Translations under genes and position numbers: made by a program
In this document: one piece after another, positions 35,020-43,190 of the stretch
Position numbering within the stretch: the first letter of the stretch is position 1
Layout: every line of letters starts with the position of its first letter
Origin: Spirosoma pollinicola
GTDB taxonomy: Bacteria; Bacteroidota; Bacteroidia; Cytophagales; Spirosomataceae
DNA length: 64,000 nt
Assembly: GCF_002831565.1 (NCBI RefSeq)
Contig: NZ_CP025096.1
Span: 6,377,014 to 6,441,013, forward strand
Reading direction: 5' to 3'
Notes under the pieces: model-generated
The model's input: the letters and a program-made list of their open reading frames with translations, nothing else
Database searches by the model: none
Told to the model about the DNA's origin: nothing

Positions 35020-35496
35020 ATGGCTTCAACTATTACTCCTAAACGTCGAAAGGAAAACCGGACCCCGATCTTAGTCGTCGAAAATAACGCGGATCAATGG
35101 CTTATTATTCGTTCTGCGCTGGCACAGGGATTTCCTGAGGTAGAGCCGATCTGGATGAACCATGCCTCCCAAACCTTAACTTATCTGGACAAATATGCAT
35201 CTGATGATTGTAAGTTACCAAGGATGATTTTACTAGAACCCTATTTACCGAGTCAGGAAGACGGTTGGGCTTTGTTAAAGTCAATCAAATCTCATCCACA
35301 ATACCAGCATATACCAGTTATAATTTTAAGCCATTCGCAAGAACAGGTAGATATTGTAAAATCATACAGTTTTAGTGTAGCCGCCTATATAACAAAGCCA
35401 ACGGTTAATCATAAATGGCTCGCCTGTTTCTATACCCTTCGTCGATACTGGTGGGAACTGGCAATCCTGCCGATAATATCCAAAGAAGTCAATTAA
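35020..35496 (+). CDS. Receiver-domain protein lacking the phospho-acceptor aspartate
   Basis: A 158-residue single receiver domain. Other receiver landmarks are present: PILVVENN (Glu21, Asn22 in place of the acidic pair), the hydrophobic strand MILLEPYLP, DGWALLKSIK, Ser104 in IILSHS and the conserved Lys126 in TKP. The residue aligned with the phospho-acceptor Asp is Glu73 in LLEPYLP, a change that often mimics the phosphorylated state. A stand-alone receiver of this kind is likely to act by binding a partner rather than by relay. No kinase is adjacent. A terminator-like hairpin lies 93 bases downstream. Confidence 0.85.
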   Translation: MASTITPKRRKENRTPILVVENNADQWLIIRSALAQGFPEVEPIWMNHASQTLTYLDKYASDDCKLPRMILLEPYLPSQEDGWALLKSIKSHPQYQHIPVIILSHSQEQVDIVKSYSFSVAAYITKPTVNHKWLACFYTLRRYWWELAILPIISKEVN

Positions 35497-35589
35497 AAAT
35501 ACATAAAATGGTTAATAGTACCTGAATTAGGGAAACTCATTATAACTATTCCAACTAAGTCAGACGTATATATTCCTATTTCATTTTCT

Positions 35590-35628
35590 TTACCCGCAAA
35601 GATTTACTCACTTTGCGGGTAATTTTTT
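35590..35628 (+). terminator. Strong intrinsic terminator just upstream of a start codon
   Basis: TTACCCGCAAAG (35590-35601) pairs perfectly with 35611-35622, followed by seven T residues. The ATG of the cysteine-synthase-like gene is at 35638, only 15 bases after the stem. It ends the receiver-protein transcript, leaves almost no room for a separate promoter, and could act as a leader attenuator for the next gene. Confidence 0.85.
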
Positions 35629-35637
35629 TATATAACC

Positions 35638-36705
35638 ATGACTTCGTCACCAGAAACGGCACTAACACCCGCTATACAGGAAAAATTTGAACACCTCTGG
35701 CACCTGGTAGGCAACACGCCCATGCTGGAATTATTCTATACCGATCAGGGACAGCCTCGCTCGCTCTATGTTAAATGTGAGCATTATAACCTGACTGGCA
35801 GCATGAAAGACCGGATGGCGCTCCATGTGCTGCACCAGGCATATAGAGAGGGGAATATTAAACCCGGCGACCGTATTGTGGAAGCCACCAGCGGTAGTTC
35901 GGGCATCGCTTTCTCTGCAGTGGGCCGAGCCCTGGGGCATCCTGTAACGATTATTATGCCGGCCGGTATTAGCCAGGAACGTATCGATATTATTCGTAGT
36001 CTGGGGGCCGATATTGTACTGTTCACGAAAGAAGAGGGTGGTTTTATGGGTGCCATTCGGCGTTCGGAGGAGTTGGCCGCCAACGATCCGAATGTGTTTT
36101 TACCCCGTCAGTTCGCGAATAAATACAATTCAGAAGCCCACCGCTTAACGACAGGCAAAGAAATCTGGCTGCAACTCCAGGGCGTGGATGTTACACCCGA
36201 TGCCTTTGTGGCTGGCGTCGGCACTGGCGGCACGGTTATGGGTGTAGGGCGTTATCTCAAATCCCGCAAGCCCGATATTCGTATTCACCCCCTCGAACCC
36301 GCCGAATCACCCACGCTGTCGGTAGGCTACAAAACGGGGACACACCGTATTCAAGGATTTTTCGATGAGTTCATCCCCGATATTTTAAAGCTGGATGAGT
36401 TGGATAAAGTAGTGCAGGCCAGCGATGGCGATTCGATCTTGATTGCGCAGAAGCTTGCCCTCCAATTGGGTGTTGCGGTAGGCATTTCGTCGGGAGCCAA
36501 CCTGATTGGCGCCATTAACCTTCAACGCGAAATGGGCACCAACGCCCGTGTTGTGACCATTCTCTGCGACAGCAACAAGAAATACCTCAGTACCGATCTG
36601 GTACGTGAAGAACCTATCAAACCAGGCTACGTCGCACCTGATATTGAGTTTACCGACTACCGCCCTATTAGCCGTTTACTGGTTGGCAGACCGGGGGTAT
36701 TTTAA
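35638..36705 (+). CDS. Cysteine synthase-like PLP enzyme with altered substrate loop
   Basis: A 355-residue fold type II PLP enzyme. The Schiff-base lysine is Lys57 in LTGSMKDRM. The phosphate-binding loop is GVGTGGTVMG (193-202). The asparagine loop, normally TSGNTG in cysteine synthases, reads TSGSSG at 84-89. The C-terminal region VTILCDSNKKYLSTDL is typical of the family. The overall fold fits O-acetylserine sulfhydrylase/cystathionine beta-synthase-type enzymes, but the altered loop may change the substrate. No cysteine genes are next to it. Confidence 0.88.
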   Translation: MTSSPETALTPAIQEKFEHLWHLVGNTPMLELFYTDQGQPRSLYVKCEHYNLTGSMKDRMALHVLHQAYREGNIKPGDRIVEATSGSSGIAFSAVGRALGHPVTIIMPAGISQERIDIIRSLGADIVLFTKEEGGFMGAIRRSEELAANDPNVFLPRQFANKYNSEAHRLTTGKEIWLQLQGVDVTPDAFVAGVGTGGTVMGVGRYLKSRKPDIRIHPLEPAESPTLSVGYKTGTHRIQGFFDEFIPDILKLDELDKVVQASDGDSILIAQKLALQLGVAVGISSGANLIGAINLQREMGTNARVVTILCDSNKKYLSTDLVREEPIKPGYVAPDIEFTDYRPISRLLVGRPGVF

Positions 36706-36721
36706 TGATTCATACTGTCTG

Positions 36722-36741
36722 GGCCAAGCTCTGGCTTGGCC
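36722..36741. repeat. Short REP-like palindrome
   Basis: GGCCAAGC (36722-36729) and GCTTGGCC (36734-36741) form a hairpin. A degenerate second CCAAGC/CTTGG unit follows at 36763-36780, and CTGTC/GACAG pairs enclose both, giving a compound element like the REP-type repeats elsewhere. Confidence 0.6.
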
Positions 36742-36807
36742 TTCATAGCCTATAATTTGATGACCCAAGCTACGACTTGGACAGGATAACCACTAGAGTC
36801 AGCAGCC

Positions 36808-36861
36808 TTAATAAGAAAAAAGCCACCCTTTCTTAGTCAAGGGCGGCTTTTTTCTTATTAA
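36808..36861. terminator. Bidirectional intrinsic terminator, 23-base arms
   Basis: Arms 36808-36830 and 36839-36861 pair with a single mismatch around an 8-base loop and include A6 and T6 runs. It lies between convergent genes. Confidence 0.9.
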
Positions 36862-36870
36862 GAGAACCTG

Positions 36871-37269
36871 TTACTTGATCGCAATCAGGCGGTTGGGTGT
36901 TTCTGCTTTTTGTGTCGAGATTGTCACGTTGTGCGTGGTCGTTTCAACACCGTTCGTAATTTCTACCTGATAGACACCATCTGGCAGTTCTTCCAGATTT
37001 AGCCGGGTACGGTATTTGCTTTCTTTTTTACCCAAATGCTGGGCATAAAACACCTTGCCATCAGACCCTTTCAGGCTAACATCGACAGGACCGCCGATCT
37101 GTTTGTCAAGGCAGATGTTGAGTTTGCCGTCTACAGATGTGTAAATACCCGATTGATACGAGGCTATGGCCGATGGACGACCACCGGGATTAACGTCAGC
37201 AAATGAAGCAACCGATGTAACGAAACCCAGTGTAAGGGCTAATGCGAGGGATTTGATAAGCGTTTTCAT
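36871..37269 (-). CDS. Small exported DUF3244-like protein
   Basis: A 132-residue protein with a signal peptide (MKTLIKSLALALTLGFVTSVASFA). The mature part is one beta-sandwich of about 85 residues with the pattern GPVDVSLKGSDGKVFYAQHL, then LNLEELPDGVYQVEIT. That is the arrangement of DUF3244/secretion-tail-like domains in Bacteroidota. Function unknown. It is separated from its neighbours by a strong terminator and a 234-base gap in which nothing was seen. Confidence 0.75.
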   Translation of the reverse strand: MKTLIKSLALALTLGFVTSVASFADVNPGGRPSAIASYQSGIYTSVDGKLNICLDKQIGGPVDVSLKGSDGKVFYAQHLGKKESKYRTRLNLEELPDGVYQVEITNGVETTTHNVTISTQKAETPNRLIAIK

Positions 37270-37503
37270 GATATTTTGTTTCTTAGTAGTTTAAAATCTG
37301 GTCGGGTTATTCCCGATTGGTGAAACAAAGATATAGGCCACAGACAGTACTATGCATTACAAACTACCAGAACGGTCATACGACTGGATGAGTGGCAAGA
37401 AAATGAGGATGGTTGAGCGAACGGTATTGGTTTGTTTGGCGTATAGAAGACCCATCAGGGATAGTTTCCCTGTTAATGACTACCTGTAGCTAATGAAATT
37501 AGA

Positions 37504-38307
37504 TTAACGTGTGAGCAAACCCGCGTCCAGCACAAACTGCGAGCCTGTTACATACCGGGATTTATCCGATACCAGGAATAACACCATTGCCGATACATCT
37601 TCCGGCTCTACCCACGGTACGGGCAGCAGGTTCCCCGCCGAGCGTTCGGCAATTTCCTGTGTGGTGGTTCCTTCCAGTTCGGCAAGCCCATCGTTCATGG
37701 GGGTGTTTACGCCCGTTGGGTGAATGGAATTTACCCGGATGTTGTACGGAGCCAGTTCAATAGCCCACGATTTCGTCAGGCCGACCAGTCCCCATTTTGA
37801 GGCCGCATAATGACTCAGACGGTTCATACCCCGAAGCCCGGCAATGGTTGAGTTGTTGATAATAACGCCCGATTTTTGCTGCATCATCACCGGAATAACT
37901 CGTTTGGCCACCAACCAGGCGCCTTTCAGATTAATATCGAGCATGGCATCCCATTCTTCTTCGGGTAATTCGTGCACTAGCCCATAGGCACAAATCCCCG
38001 CGTTGTTGAACAGTATGTCAATCCGACCGAACTGCTCCACGGCGGCATCAACCGCCAGTTTTATATCGGCATCCCGCCGAACATCACCCTGAGCGGTCAG
38101 GCACGAAGCGCCGAGTGCTTCGACTTCGCGTTTTAAGGAATCCAGCTCACTTTCGGAACCAAGCGCATAGCCCGGATAAGCCAGCGGTTTGGCCAGATCA
38201 AAGGCCACAATGTTGGCCCCCTCCTTCGCTAGAGACAGCGCCACAGTCCGCCCCTGTCCATGAGCGGCTCCCGTAATAAACGCAACTCTGTTCTGTAAAT
38301 CGGCCAT
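37504..38307 (-). CDS. SDR-family oxidoreductase of the mycofactocin-coupled type
   Basis: A 267-residue short-chain dehydrogenase. The cofactor motif is GAAHGQGR (13-20), then NNAG (101-104), Ser153, Tyr167 and Lys171 in SHYAASK. The AHGQGR form and the insert after the second beta strand (AKPLAYPGYALGSESELDSL) resemble SDRs that use tightly bound NAD and are tied to mycofactocin. Mycofactocin genes were not seen here. It is the last gene of a three-gene group (methionine-type aminotransferase, AhpD-like, SDR) with gaps of 27 and 18 bases. Confidence 0.87.
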   Translation of the reverse strand: MADLQNRVAFITGAAHGQGRTVALSLAKEGANIVAFDLAKPLAYPGYALGSESELDSLKREVEALGASCLTAQGDVRRDADIKLAVDAAVEQFGRIDILFNNAGICAYGLVHELPEEEWDAMLDINLKGAWLVAKRVIPVMMQQKSGVIINNSTIAGLRGMNRLSHYAASKWGLVGLTKSWAIELAPYNIRVNSIHPTGVNTPMNDGLAELEGTTTQEIAERSAGNLLPVPWVEPEDVSAMVLFLVSDKSRYVTGSQFVLDAGLLTR

Positions 38308-38325
38308 TAGTTACGGCTGGGTTTA

Positions 38326-38859
38326 TTATGTCAAGGGTAAATATGGATAGAGGTACTCGTCGATAGGCACATCCAGCACGTTGTTGAACACGTTGGTAGC
38401 AATCATCTGACCGGCAAAAGCGACCAGCACAACGATTTGTGTATCGGTATATCGTTCAGCGATGGGTGCATATAGCTCGTCCGAAATTTCGCCTTTATGC
38501 TGGGCAATAGCACTAGCAAAGTCAATGAGCGTCTGCTCTTCCTCTGTCAGTTGAAGGTCTTCTGGACGTTCGCCATTGTCGATAATGATTCGGCGAAAAA
38601 AGGTGGTGCAAAGCGGGCAGTTCGACCCTTCCGAAATGGCGTGTGCAAACAGATACGCCTGTCGATTTCCCACAATCTTCTTTACTTCTTCGTAGAGTGG
38701 ATACCACTGCATGTAAACCTGAAAAGCCAGCACAGAACGGCCCAGCGTGGCTTTCATATTGGTAATACGGCTACCGGGATAGTCGGTAACGTGTTCGGCA
38801 AAAGCAGCCTGTATCTCAGGCGTTTCGTCGGCGGCAGGAAGGGGTGTAATGCGTGGCAT
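38326..38859 (-). CDS. AhpD-like carboxymuconolactone decarboxylase-family protein
   Basis: A 177-residue helical protein with the peroxidase-type motif EGSNCPLCTTFF, where Cys81 and Cys84 form the CxxC and Glu77 is conserved. AhpD-type proteins reduce peroxide through these cysteines. The frame lies 18 bases before the SDR gene and 27 bases after the aminotransferase gene, so it is the middle of an operon. Confidence 0.85.
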   Translation of the reverse strand: MPRITPLPAADETPEIQAAFAEHVTDYPGSRITNMKATLGRSVLAFQVYMQWYPLYEEVKKIVGNRQAYLFAHAISEGSNCPLCTTFFRRIIIDNGERPEDLQLTEEEQTLIDFASAIAQHKGEISDELYAPIAERYTDTQIVVLVAFAGQMIATNVFNNVLDVPIDEYLYPYLPLT

Positions 38860-38886
38860 AGCTGAAGGTTCAGACAGGCTTGGGCG

Positions 38887-40065
38887 CTATAATTTACTCA
38901 ATCGTTCGGCGGCTTCCTGCAAAACGGCATCGTCTTTAGCAAAACAGAATCGGAGGATTTTGTAATCGTTCTTCTGATTGTAAAATACCGAAACCGGAAT
39001 GGAGGCCACCCCTATCTCGTTGGTCAGCCGAATCGCCAGCTCGTAATCGGGCTCGTCGGTGATGTCAGCATACGAAACGGTTTGAAAAAAACTACCTTCT
39101 GCGGGTTTGATCTTGAACCGGGAACCAGCCAAACCAGCCAGAAACAGGTCGCGCTTACGTTGATAAAAATCCGGTAACTGGCGAAAGTGATCCGGTTCTT
39201 TCAGGTAATCGGCCAGCGCATATTGAATAGGAGTAACAGTGCTGAATGTCAGGTACTGGTGTATTTTCCGAAACTCCGCACTCAACTCTCTCGGGGCCAG
39301 GCAGTAACCAATTTTCCAGCCCGTAATGTGAAAAGTTTTCCCAAATGAGCCAATAATAAACGTGCGCTCCTGCAAAACCGGATGCGTCATGAGCGAGTGG
39401 TGCGTTCGGCCATCGAACAGAATGTGCTCATACACCTCATCGCTCACAATCCAGATATCGCGGTCGCGTACTAGATCGGCTAGCTGATTCATATCGTCAG
39501 CCGTCCAGACGTGGCCCGTGGGATTGTGGGGCGTATTGACCAGAATCATTCGTGTTCTGTCGGTAATTTTTTCCCGAACAACCTGCCAATCTATAGTATA
39601 GTCAGGTGGGGTAAGGGTCACGAAAACCGGGATACCACCGTTGAGTTCGATGGCGGGTACGTAGCTGTCGTAGGCGGGTTCAAAAACAATTACCTCGTCC
39701 GGTCCGGCGGTCTGGTTGGGGCGGATAACGGCCGTTATGGCGGCAAAAATTGCTTCAGTTGCCCCCGACGTCACGGTAATTTCGGTATCGGGGTCGTAGA
39801 CAACATTATACTGGGTAAATGTTTTCTGAGCCAGGGCTTCGCGCAACGCCGGAACGCCCGTCATTGGCGCATATTGATTGAATCCTTTCCGCATATAGTG
39901 TTCAACCAACGACACCAGTTCGGGCGAACAGTCGAAACCGGGAAACCCCTGCGACAGATTAATGGCACCCGTTTCGGTCGCCAGCTTCGACATGACCGTA
40001 AATATCGTCGTGCCTACATTTGGCAACTTTGACACAAGGCTAGTGCTTTTACTTTGTGTACTCAT
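38887..40065 (-). CDS. ybdL: Methionine-type aminotransferase (YbdL-like)
   Basis: A 392-residue class I PLP aminotransferase. Landmarks are NLSQGFPGFD (36-45), the NTPHNPTG loop (177-184), the Schiff-base lysine Lys243 in GSFGKTFHITGWKIGY, and a C-terminal RFCFAKDDAVL, which is typical of the methionine aminotransferase / kynurenine-type group. Members act on methionine, His and Phe. It heads the operon with the AhpD-like and SDR genes. Its promoter region holds a long inverted repeat. Confidence 0.9.
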   Translation of the reverse strand: MSTQSKSTSLVSKLPNVGTTIFTVMSKLATETGAINLSQGFPGFDCSPELVSLVEHYMRKGFNQYAPMTGVPALREALAQKTFTQYNVVYDPDTEITVTSGATEAIFAAITAVIRPNQTAGPDEVIVFEPAYDSYVPAIELNGGIPVFVTLTPPDYTIDWQVVREKITDRTRMILVNTPHNPTGHVWTADDMNQLADLVRDRDIWIVSDEVYEHILFDGRTHHSLMTHPVLQERTFIIGSFGKTFHITGWKIGYCLAPRELSAEFRKIHQYLTFSTVTPIQYALADYLKEPDHFRQLPDFYQRKRDLFLAGLAGSRFKIKPAEGSFFQTVSYADITDEPDYELAIRLTNEIGVASIPVSVFYNQKNDYKILRFCFAKDDAVLQEAAERLSKL

Positions 40066-40131
40066 ACCTAAAATTAAGCTAAAAAAAATTTTACCATAGT
40101 ATCATAGGCAAGTAGCCGACACTGCAAAAAC

Positions 40132-40238
40132 GAAAAAAGGGTTTAACCACAGAGGCACAGAGACTACAGCGTTGAAATAGTATGAAATGGACTCTTTTCT
40201 TTGTGATCTCTGTGCCTCTGTGGTTAAACCCTTTTTTC
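40132..40238. repeat. Long inverted repeat, 32-base perfect arms
   Basis: Arms 40132-40163 and 40207-40238 are perfectly complementary over 32 bases with a 43-base loop. They contain the core CCACAGAGGCACAGAGA, a sequence known as a dispersed repeat in many bacteria. The element lies upstream of the methionine-type aminotransferase gene and downstream of DUF1684. Confidence 0.9.
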
Positions 40239-40311
40239 AACTAGCACTATTGAGTTCATCCGAAAATAAATTGCTGTAATGTCAGATGATTACATCTAAC
40301 GGCAAAAAAAG

Positions 40312-41259
40312 TTAATGATCGCCGTAGCGTTTTTCTCCAGCGTTCACAACCAATGCCAGCTTATTCTGTTTCGGTGGTATGGGACAGGTAGCATACGGAG
40401 TAAACGCACAGGGCGGATTAATAGCCTGATTGAAATCGAGAATGACCATATTTCTCTCAGCCGATGCACTCCCGGCTACTGGCCTGTCGGCATACAAAAA
40501 CCGCCCCGAACCGTATGTTTCGTGGGTGTTTGTCTGATCGCCAAACAGAATGAACAGTTTTTCCCCCTCACCAACGGCATCTAACCGGTAGGTTTTACCG
40601 GCTCGTTCAAAGATCAGCGTACCGGCCAGGGGTTGTTGTGAAACGATTCCCAACACATCAATAATGGAGATGGTTCTAGGCGTTGTCGGCGCTTCCAGAC
40701 GGGCTTTCAGTTTCCAGCTTTCGTCGATCGGGTAACGATCAATGGTTTGAAACTCCTTCAGATAAGGGCTATCCAGATCACGCAACCGAACACCGTATTT
40801 ATCGCCCCGTTTGATAATGAACCACCGTAATGAGCCGTGTTCCAGCACCGTCGGTTTCGTATTGGGCGAGAAAACAACCAGCGGTTCCGTTACAGGCTTT
40901 CCAGCAGCCGAGACCGTTGCACCCGTATTAGGCAAAAATCGAACCTCTCCTTTATCCAGGTAAAACGCGCCCAGATCGGCCGGGGCCTTGGCAACAGGGA
41001 AAGGAACATCGAAATCAGGGCCAAGGCCCAGCGAATTTTTTCCATTGTCTAGCCAGAACAATCCAGCCAGATTCAGCCAGCCGGTTTCGCTTTTCAGGGA
41101 ATTTACCCGGTTCTGATGCCATTCGTCCATCTGGGCTTTGTACGATGGTCCGTCTGCATTACGCCAGCCAACAGAGGCCATCATGGCCAGGAACCACAAT
41201 CCAAAAAAACACCGCGAGTAGCTATTTAGTGGGCCAACTGTTTGATTAATAAGTTGCAT
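40312..41259 (-). CDS. DUF1684 protein, exported
   Basis: About 315 residues from the ATG at 41259, which overlaps the preceding redoxin gene by 14 bases; a longer frame starts further inside that gene and is unlikely. A hydrophobic signal (FGLWFLAMMASVGW) precedes the DUF1684 pattern: WHQNRVNSLKSETGWLNLAG, FWLDNGKNSLG, LDFNQAINPPCAFTPYATCP near the C-terminus. The domain binds unknown ligands; some members are annotated as lipid-related. The group PhyH, redoxin, DUF1684 runs in one direction with gaps of 45 bases and an overlap. Confidence 0.85.
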   Translation of the reverse strand: MQLINQTVGPLNSYSRCFFGLWFLAMMASVGWRNADGPSYKAQMDEWHQNRVNSLKSETGWLNLAGLFWLDNGKNSLGLGPDFDVPFPVAKAPADLGAFYLDKGEVRFLPNTGATVSAAGKPVTEPLVVFSPNTKPTVLEHGSLRWFIIKRGDKYGVRLRDLDSPYLKEFQTIDRYPIDESWKLKARLEAPTTPRTISIIDVLGIVSQQPLAGTLIFERAGKTYRLDAVGEGEKLFILFGDQTNTHETYGSGRFLYADRPVAGSASAERNMVILDFNQAINPPCAFTPYATCPIPPKQNKLALVVNAGEKRYGDH

Positions 41260-41869
41260 GATGCACTTGGTTAAGGGTATCAACAGCATCAGAAATTGCT
41301 TTAGTATCAAGCGTACGGTCAAAGTTTTCGTCGAGGAAATGGTAAGAAATCCGGCGATCCTGCCCAATCACATACAAAGCGGGCGTAAAGGCTTCTTCCG
41401 AAATGCCTGATACACGTTCCCAAACGGGGTAATCTTCATTGTACACCCCAAACCGCTGTGCCACTGTCGAATCGGCATCGTAGGCAACGCGAAAATCGAG
41501 CCCGCCCACTTGCCGGTTCAATATACCAGGCGATTCGTTGGAGAACACAACTAATTCGGCATCAACGTCAATTAATGTTTGATTCAGCCGAACCAGCGAC
41601 TCCAGATAAGGCCGGGCGTAGCGACCCCAGCAAGGGCAATAGAAACTAACCACCAATGGCCGAACACTCACCAGATCGAGCAGAGACGTTGCCCCTTCGG
41701 GCAGTTTCTGGCCAAAAACAGAGGCTCGCCAATTGGTAGCAGCACCGGTAATACTGAAAAAAGGAGCCAGGTCGCCGGTTAGCAATGGCTTGACCGGAGT
41801 CGTTTTGGCCCGAGGCTGTGTACTAACTGAGCGGATATCGCCTAATTCATTTTGAAATTCGAGTGTCAT
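41246..41869 (-). CDS. Redoxin/AhpC-TSA-family peroxiredoxin-like protein
   Basis: A 207-residue thioredoxin-fold protein without a signal peptide. The strand and redox site read LVVSFYCPCWGRYARPYLESL, with a CPCW motif. Other features are VVFSNESP and YDADSTVAQRFGVY, typical of AhpC/TSA redoxins. It probably reduces peroxides or thiols in the cytoplasm. The stop overlaps the start of the DUF1684 gene, which suggests translational coupling. Confidence 0.85.
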   Translation of the reverse strand: MTLEFQNELGDIRSVSTQPRAKTTPVKPLLTGDLAPFFSITGAATNWRASVFGQKLPEGATSLLDLVSVRPLVVSFYCPCWGRYARPYLESLVRLNQTLIDVDAELVVFSNESPGILNRQVGGLDFRVAYDADSTVAQRFGVYNEDYPVWERVSGISEEAFTPALYVIGQDRRISYHFLDENFDRTLDTKAISDAVDTLNQVHHATY

Positions 41870-41914
41870 AATAGTATGGATTTTATGGCAAATAACAGCC
41901 AGTCTAACTGCATA

Positions 41915-42736
41915 TTACCGAAGAATTTTAGCCCCTAACCGATGATAAAAGGGTGTTTTACTAGCCGCATGCTTCGGTTGATGCGCCCCCGTAATCAAGG
42001 GAATGTACATGACCCGCCGACGACTGGCAGCGCCTAGGTTGGGCGACTGTTCGACGCGATGCCACAGGCTACCATTGTGAATAGTCAGGTCACCCGCTTC
42101 AATATCAAAGCCAACTTCGCGGGGATCGGGGCGATGGTCGATGAACTGCCGTTTGCGAAACAGCGTCATCAGTGTGTTTTGTTTGTGGGTACCGGGCAAC
42201 ACACGCAGGCCGCCATTGCTCATAGGGCAGTCGTCTAGGTGTAGCCCCACATTGAGCATCGGCTGGATACGCTGACCTAGAAATAAATCGCGCGGGCTAT
42301 CGGTATGCCAGCCCATGCGTGAGAACGAGCTTTCGGGTGTGCGAACGTAGTGGTTGACTACCAGCCCATCTTTCTCCTCTTCGCCAATACGCCCGCTATA
42401 TGGTTGAAGTAGTTGAGTTAACCCCTGTAACCTTTCGTCCCGCAAAAAGGCATGCAATACCGGACTAAATAAGGATGCGAAGGCAAACCGTTGCACAATA
42501 ACTTGCCCGTTTTCGTCGCGGCCGTATTTAATTGGTGTGCCATTGATCTTATCTACTTTATCGGTAATCCAACTTGCTTCAACGCGCTGCAATTCACGCA
42601 AAAAAAGTTGTACACGCTCACGGCCAACAAAGTTCTTGATGTGTAAAAAACCGTTCTTAGTAAAGAAAGCGATCTCGTCTGCGGTCAAGGATTGAGCAGG
42701 AAGGACAGAAACCAGAGTACCAGATAATGCTACCAT
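41915..42736 (-). CDS. Phytanoyl-CoA dioxygenase-family oxygenase
   Basis: A 273-residue 2-oxoglutarate/Fe(II) dioxygenase of the PhyH family. The metal facial triad is visible: His144 and Asp146 in GWHTDSPRD and a distal His226 in HNGSLWHRVE. A conserved Arg pair follows in RRRVMYIP. The substrate is unknown; bacterial members hydroxylate lipids, alkaloids or amino acids. It heads an operon with a redoxin and a DUF1684 protein, and is divergent from the SusC gene across a 454-base region. Confidence 0.87.
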   Translation of the reverse strand: MVALSGTLVSVLPAQSLTADEIAFFTKNGFLHIKNFVGRERVQLFLRELQRVEASWITDKVDKINGTPIKYGRDENGQVIVQRFAFASLFSPVLHAFLRDERLQGLTQLLQPYSGRIGEEEKDGLVVNHYVRTPESSFSRMGWHTDSPRDLFLGQRIQPMLNVGLHLDDCPMSNGGLRVLPGTHKQNTLMTLFRKRQFIDHRPDPREVGFDIEAGDLTIHNGSLWHRVEQSPNLGAASRRRVMYIPLITGAHQPKHAASKTPFYHRLGAKILR

Positions 42737-43190
42737 TGAAATTAAGACTAGTGTCGATTGATATGATTAATTATTAAATCTATTTACTATACAGATTAAG
42801 TATAGTATTCTTGACAAATAAACGTAAACATTCGTTTACAAGATTTTTGTGTTGAGATTTCCTGGTTAGTGTAACACAGGCAAACGGAAGAAACTTAGCA
42901 ACAACACACACCCATCAATATAACCACATGGGCGGGTACAGAATGGGCGTTCGGACGCAAAATAGTCTGTTGTTGATCTAATTTCATGAGATAATGGGCC
43001 ATTTTCACTTTAGTCCCCTAGTTTGATAGGCAAAGATGGATAGTGATTTTACCAATTCCAAATTTTTTATTTCCCCAAATCCAATGAGTAGGTAGAACTA
43101 ATCCAAATAATCCTTTAACGATTTGTAATCTAAAGAAGAATATTTTGTTTTTTTTGAATATATGAATCTAAAATCAAGTTCTGTCCAAAA
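42737..43190. other. Divergent promoter region between PhyH and SusC
   Basis: About 450 AT-rich bases with no gene. It contains the 6-base inverted repeat described below and several T-rich tracts, but no convincing TTTG/TAnnTTTG pair was identified for SusC. Confidence 0.45.
42824..42839. promoter_or_regulatory. Inverted repeat, possible operator
   Basis: GTAAAC (42824-42829) and GTTTAC (42834-42839) are perfect inverted repeats with a 4-base spacer, inside the divergent promoter region. The form suits a dimeric regulator. Confidence 0.4.
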
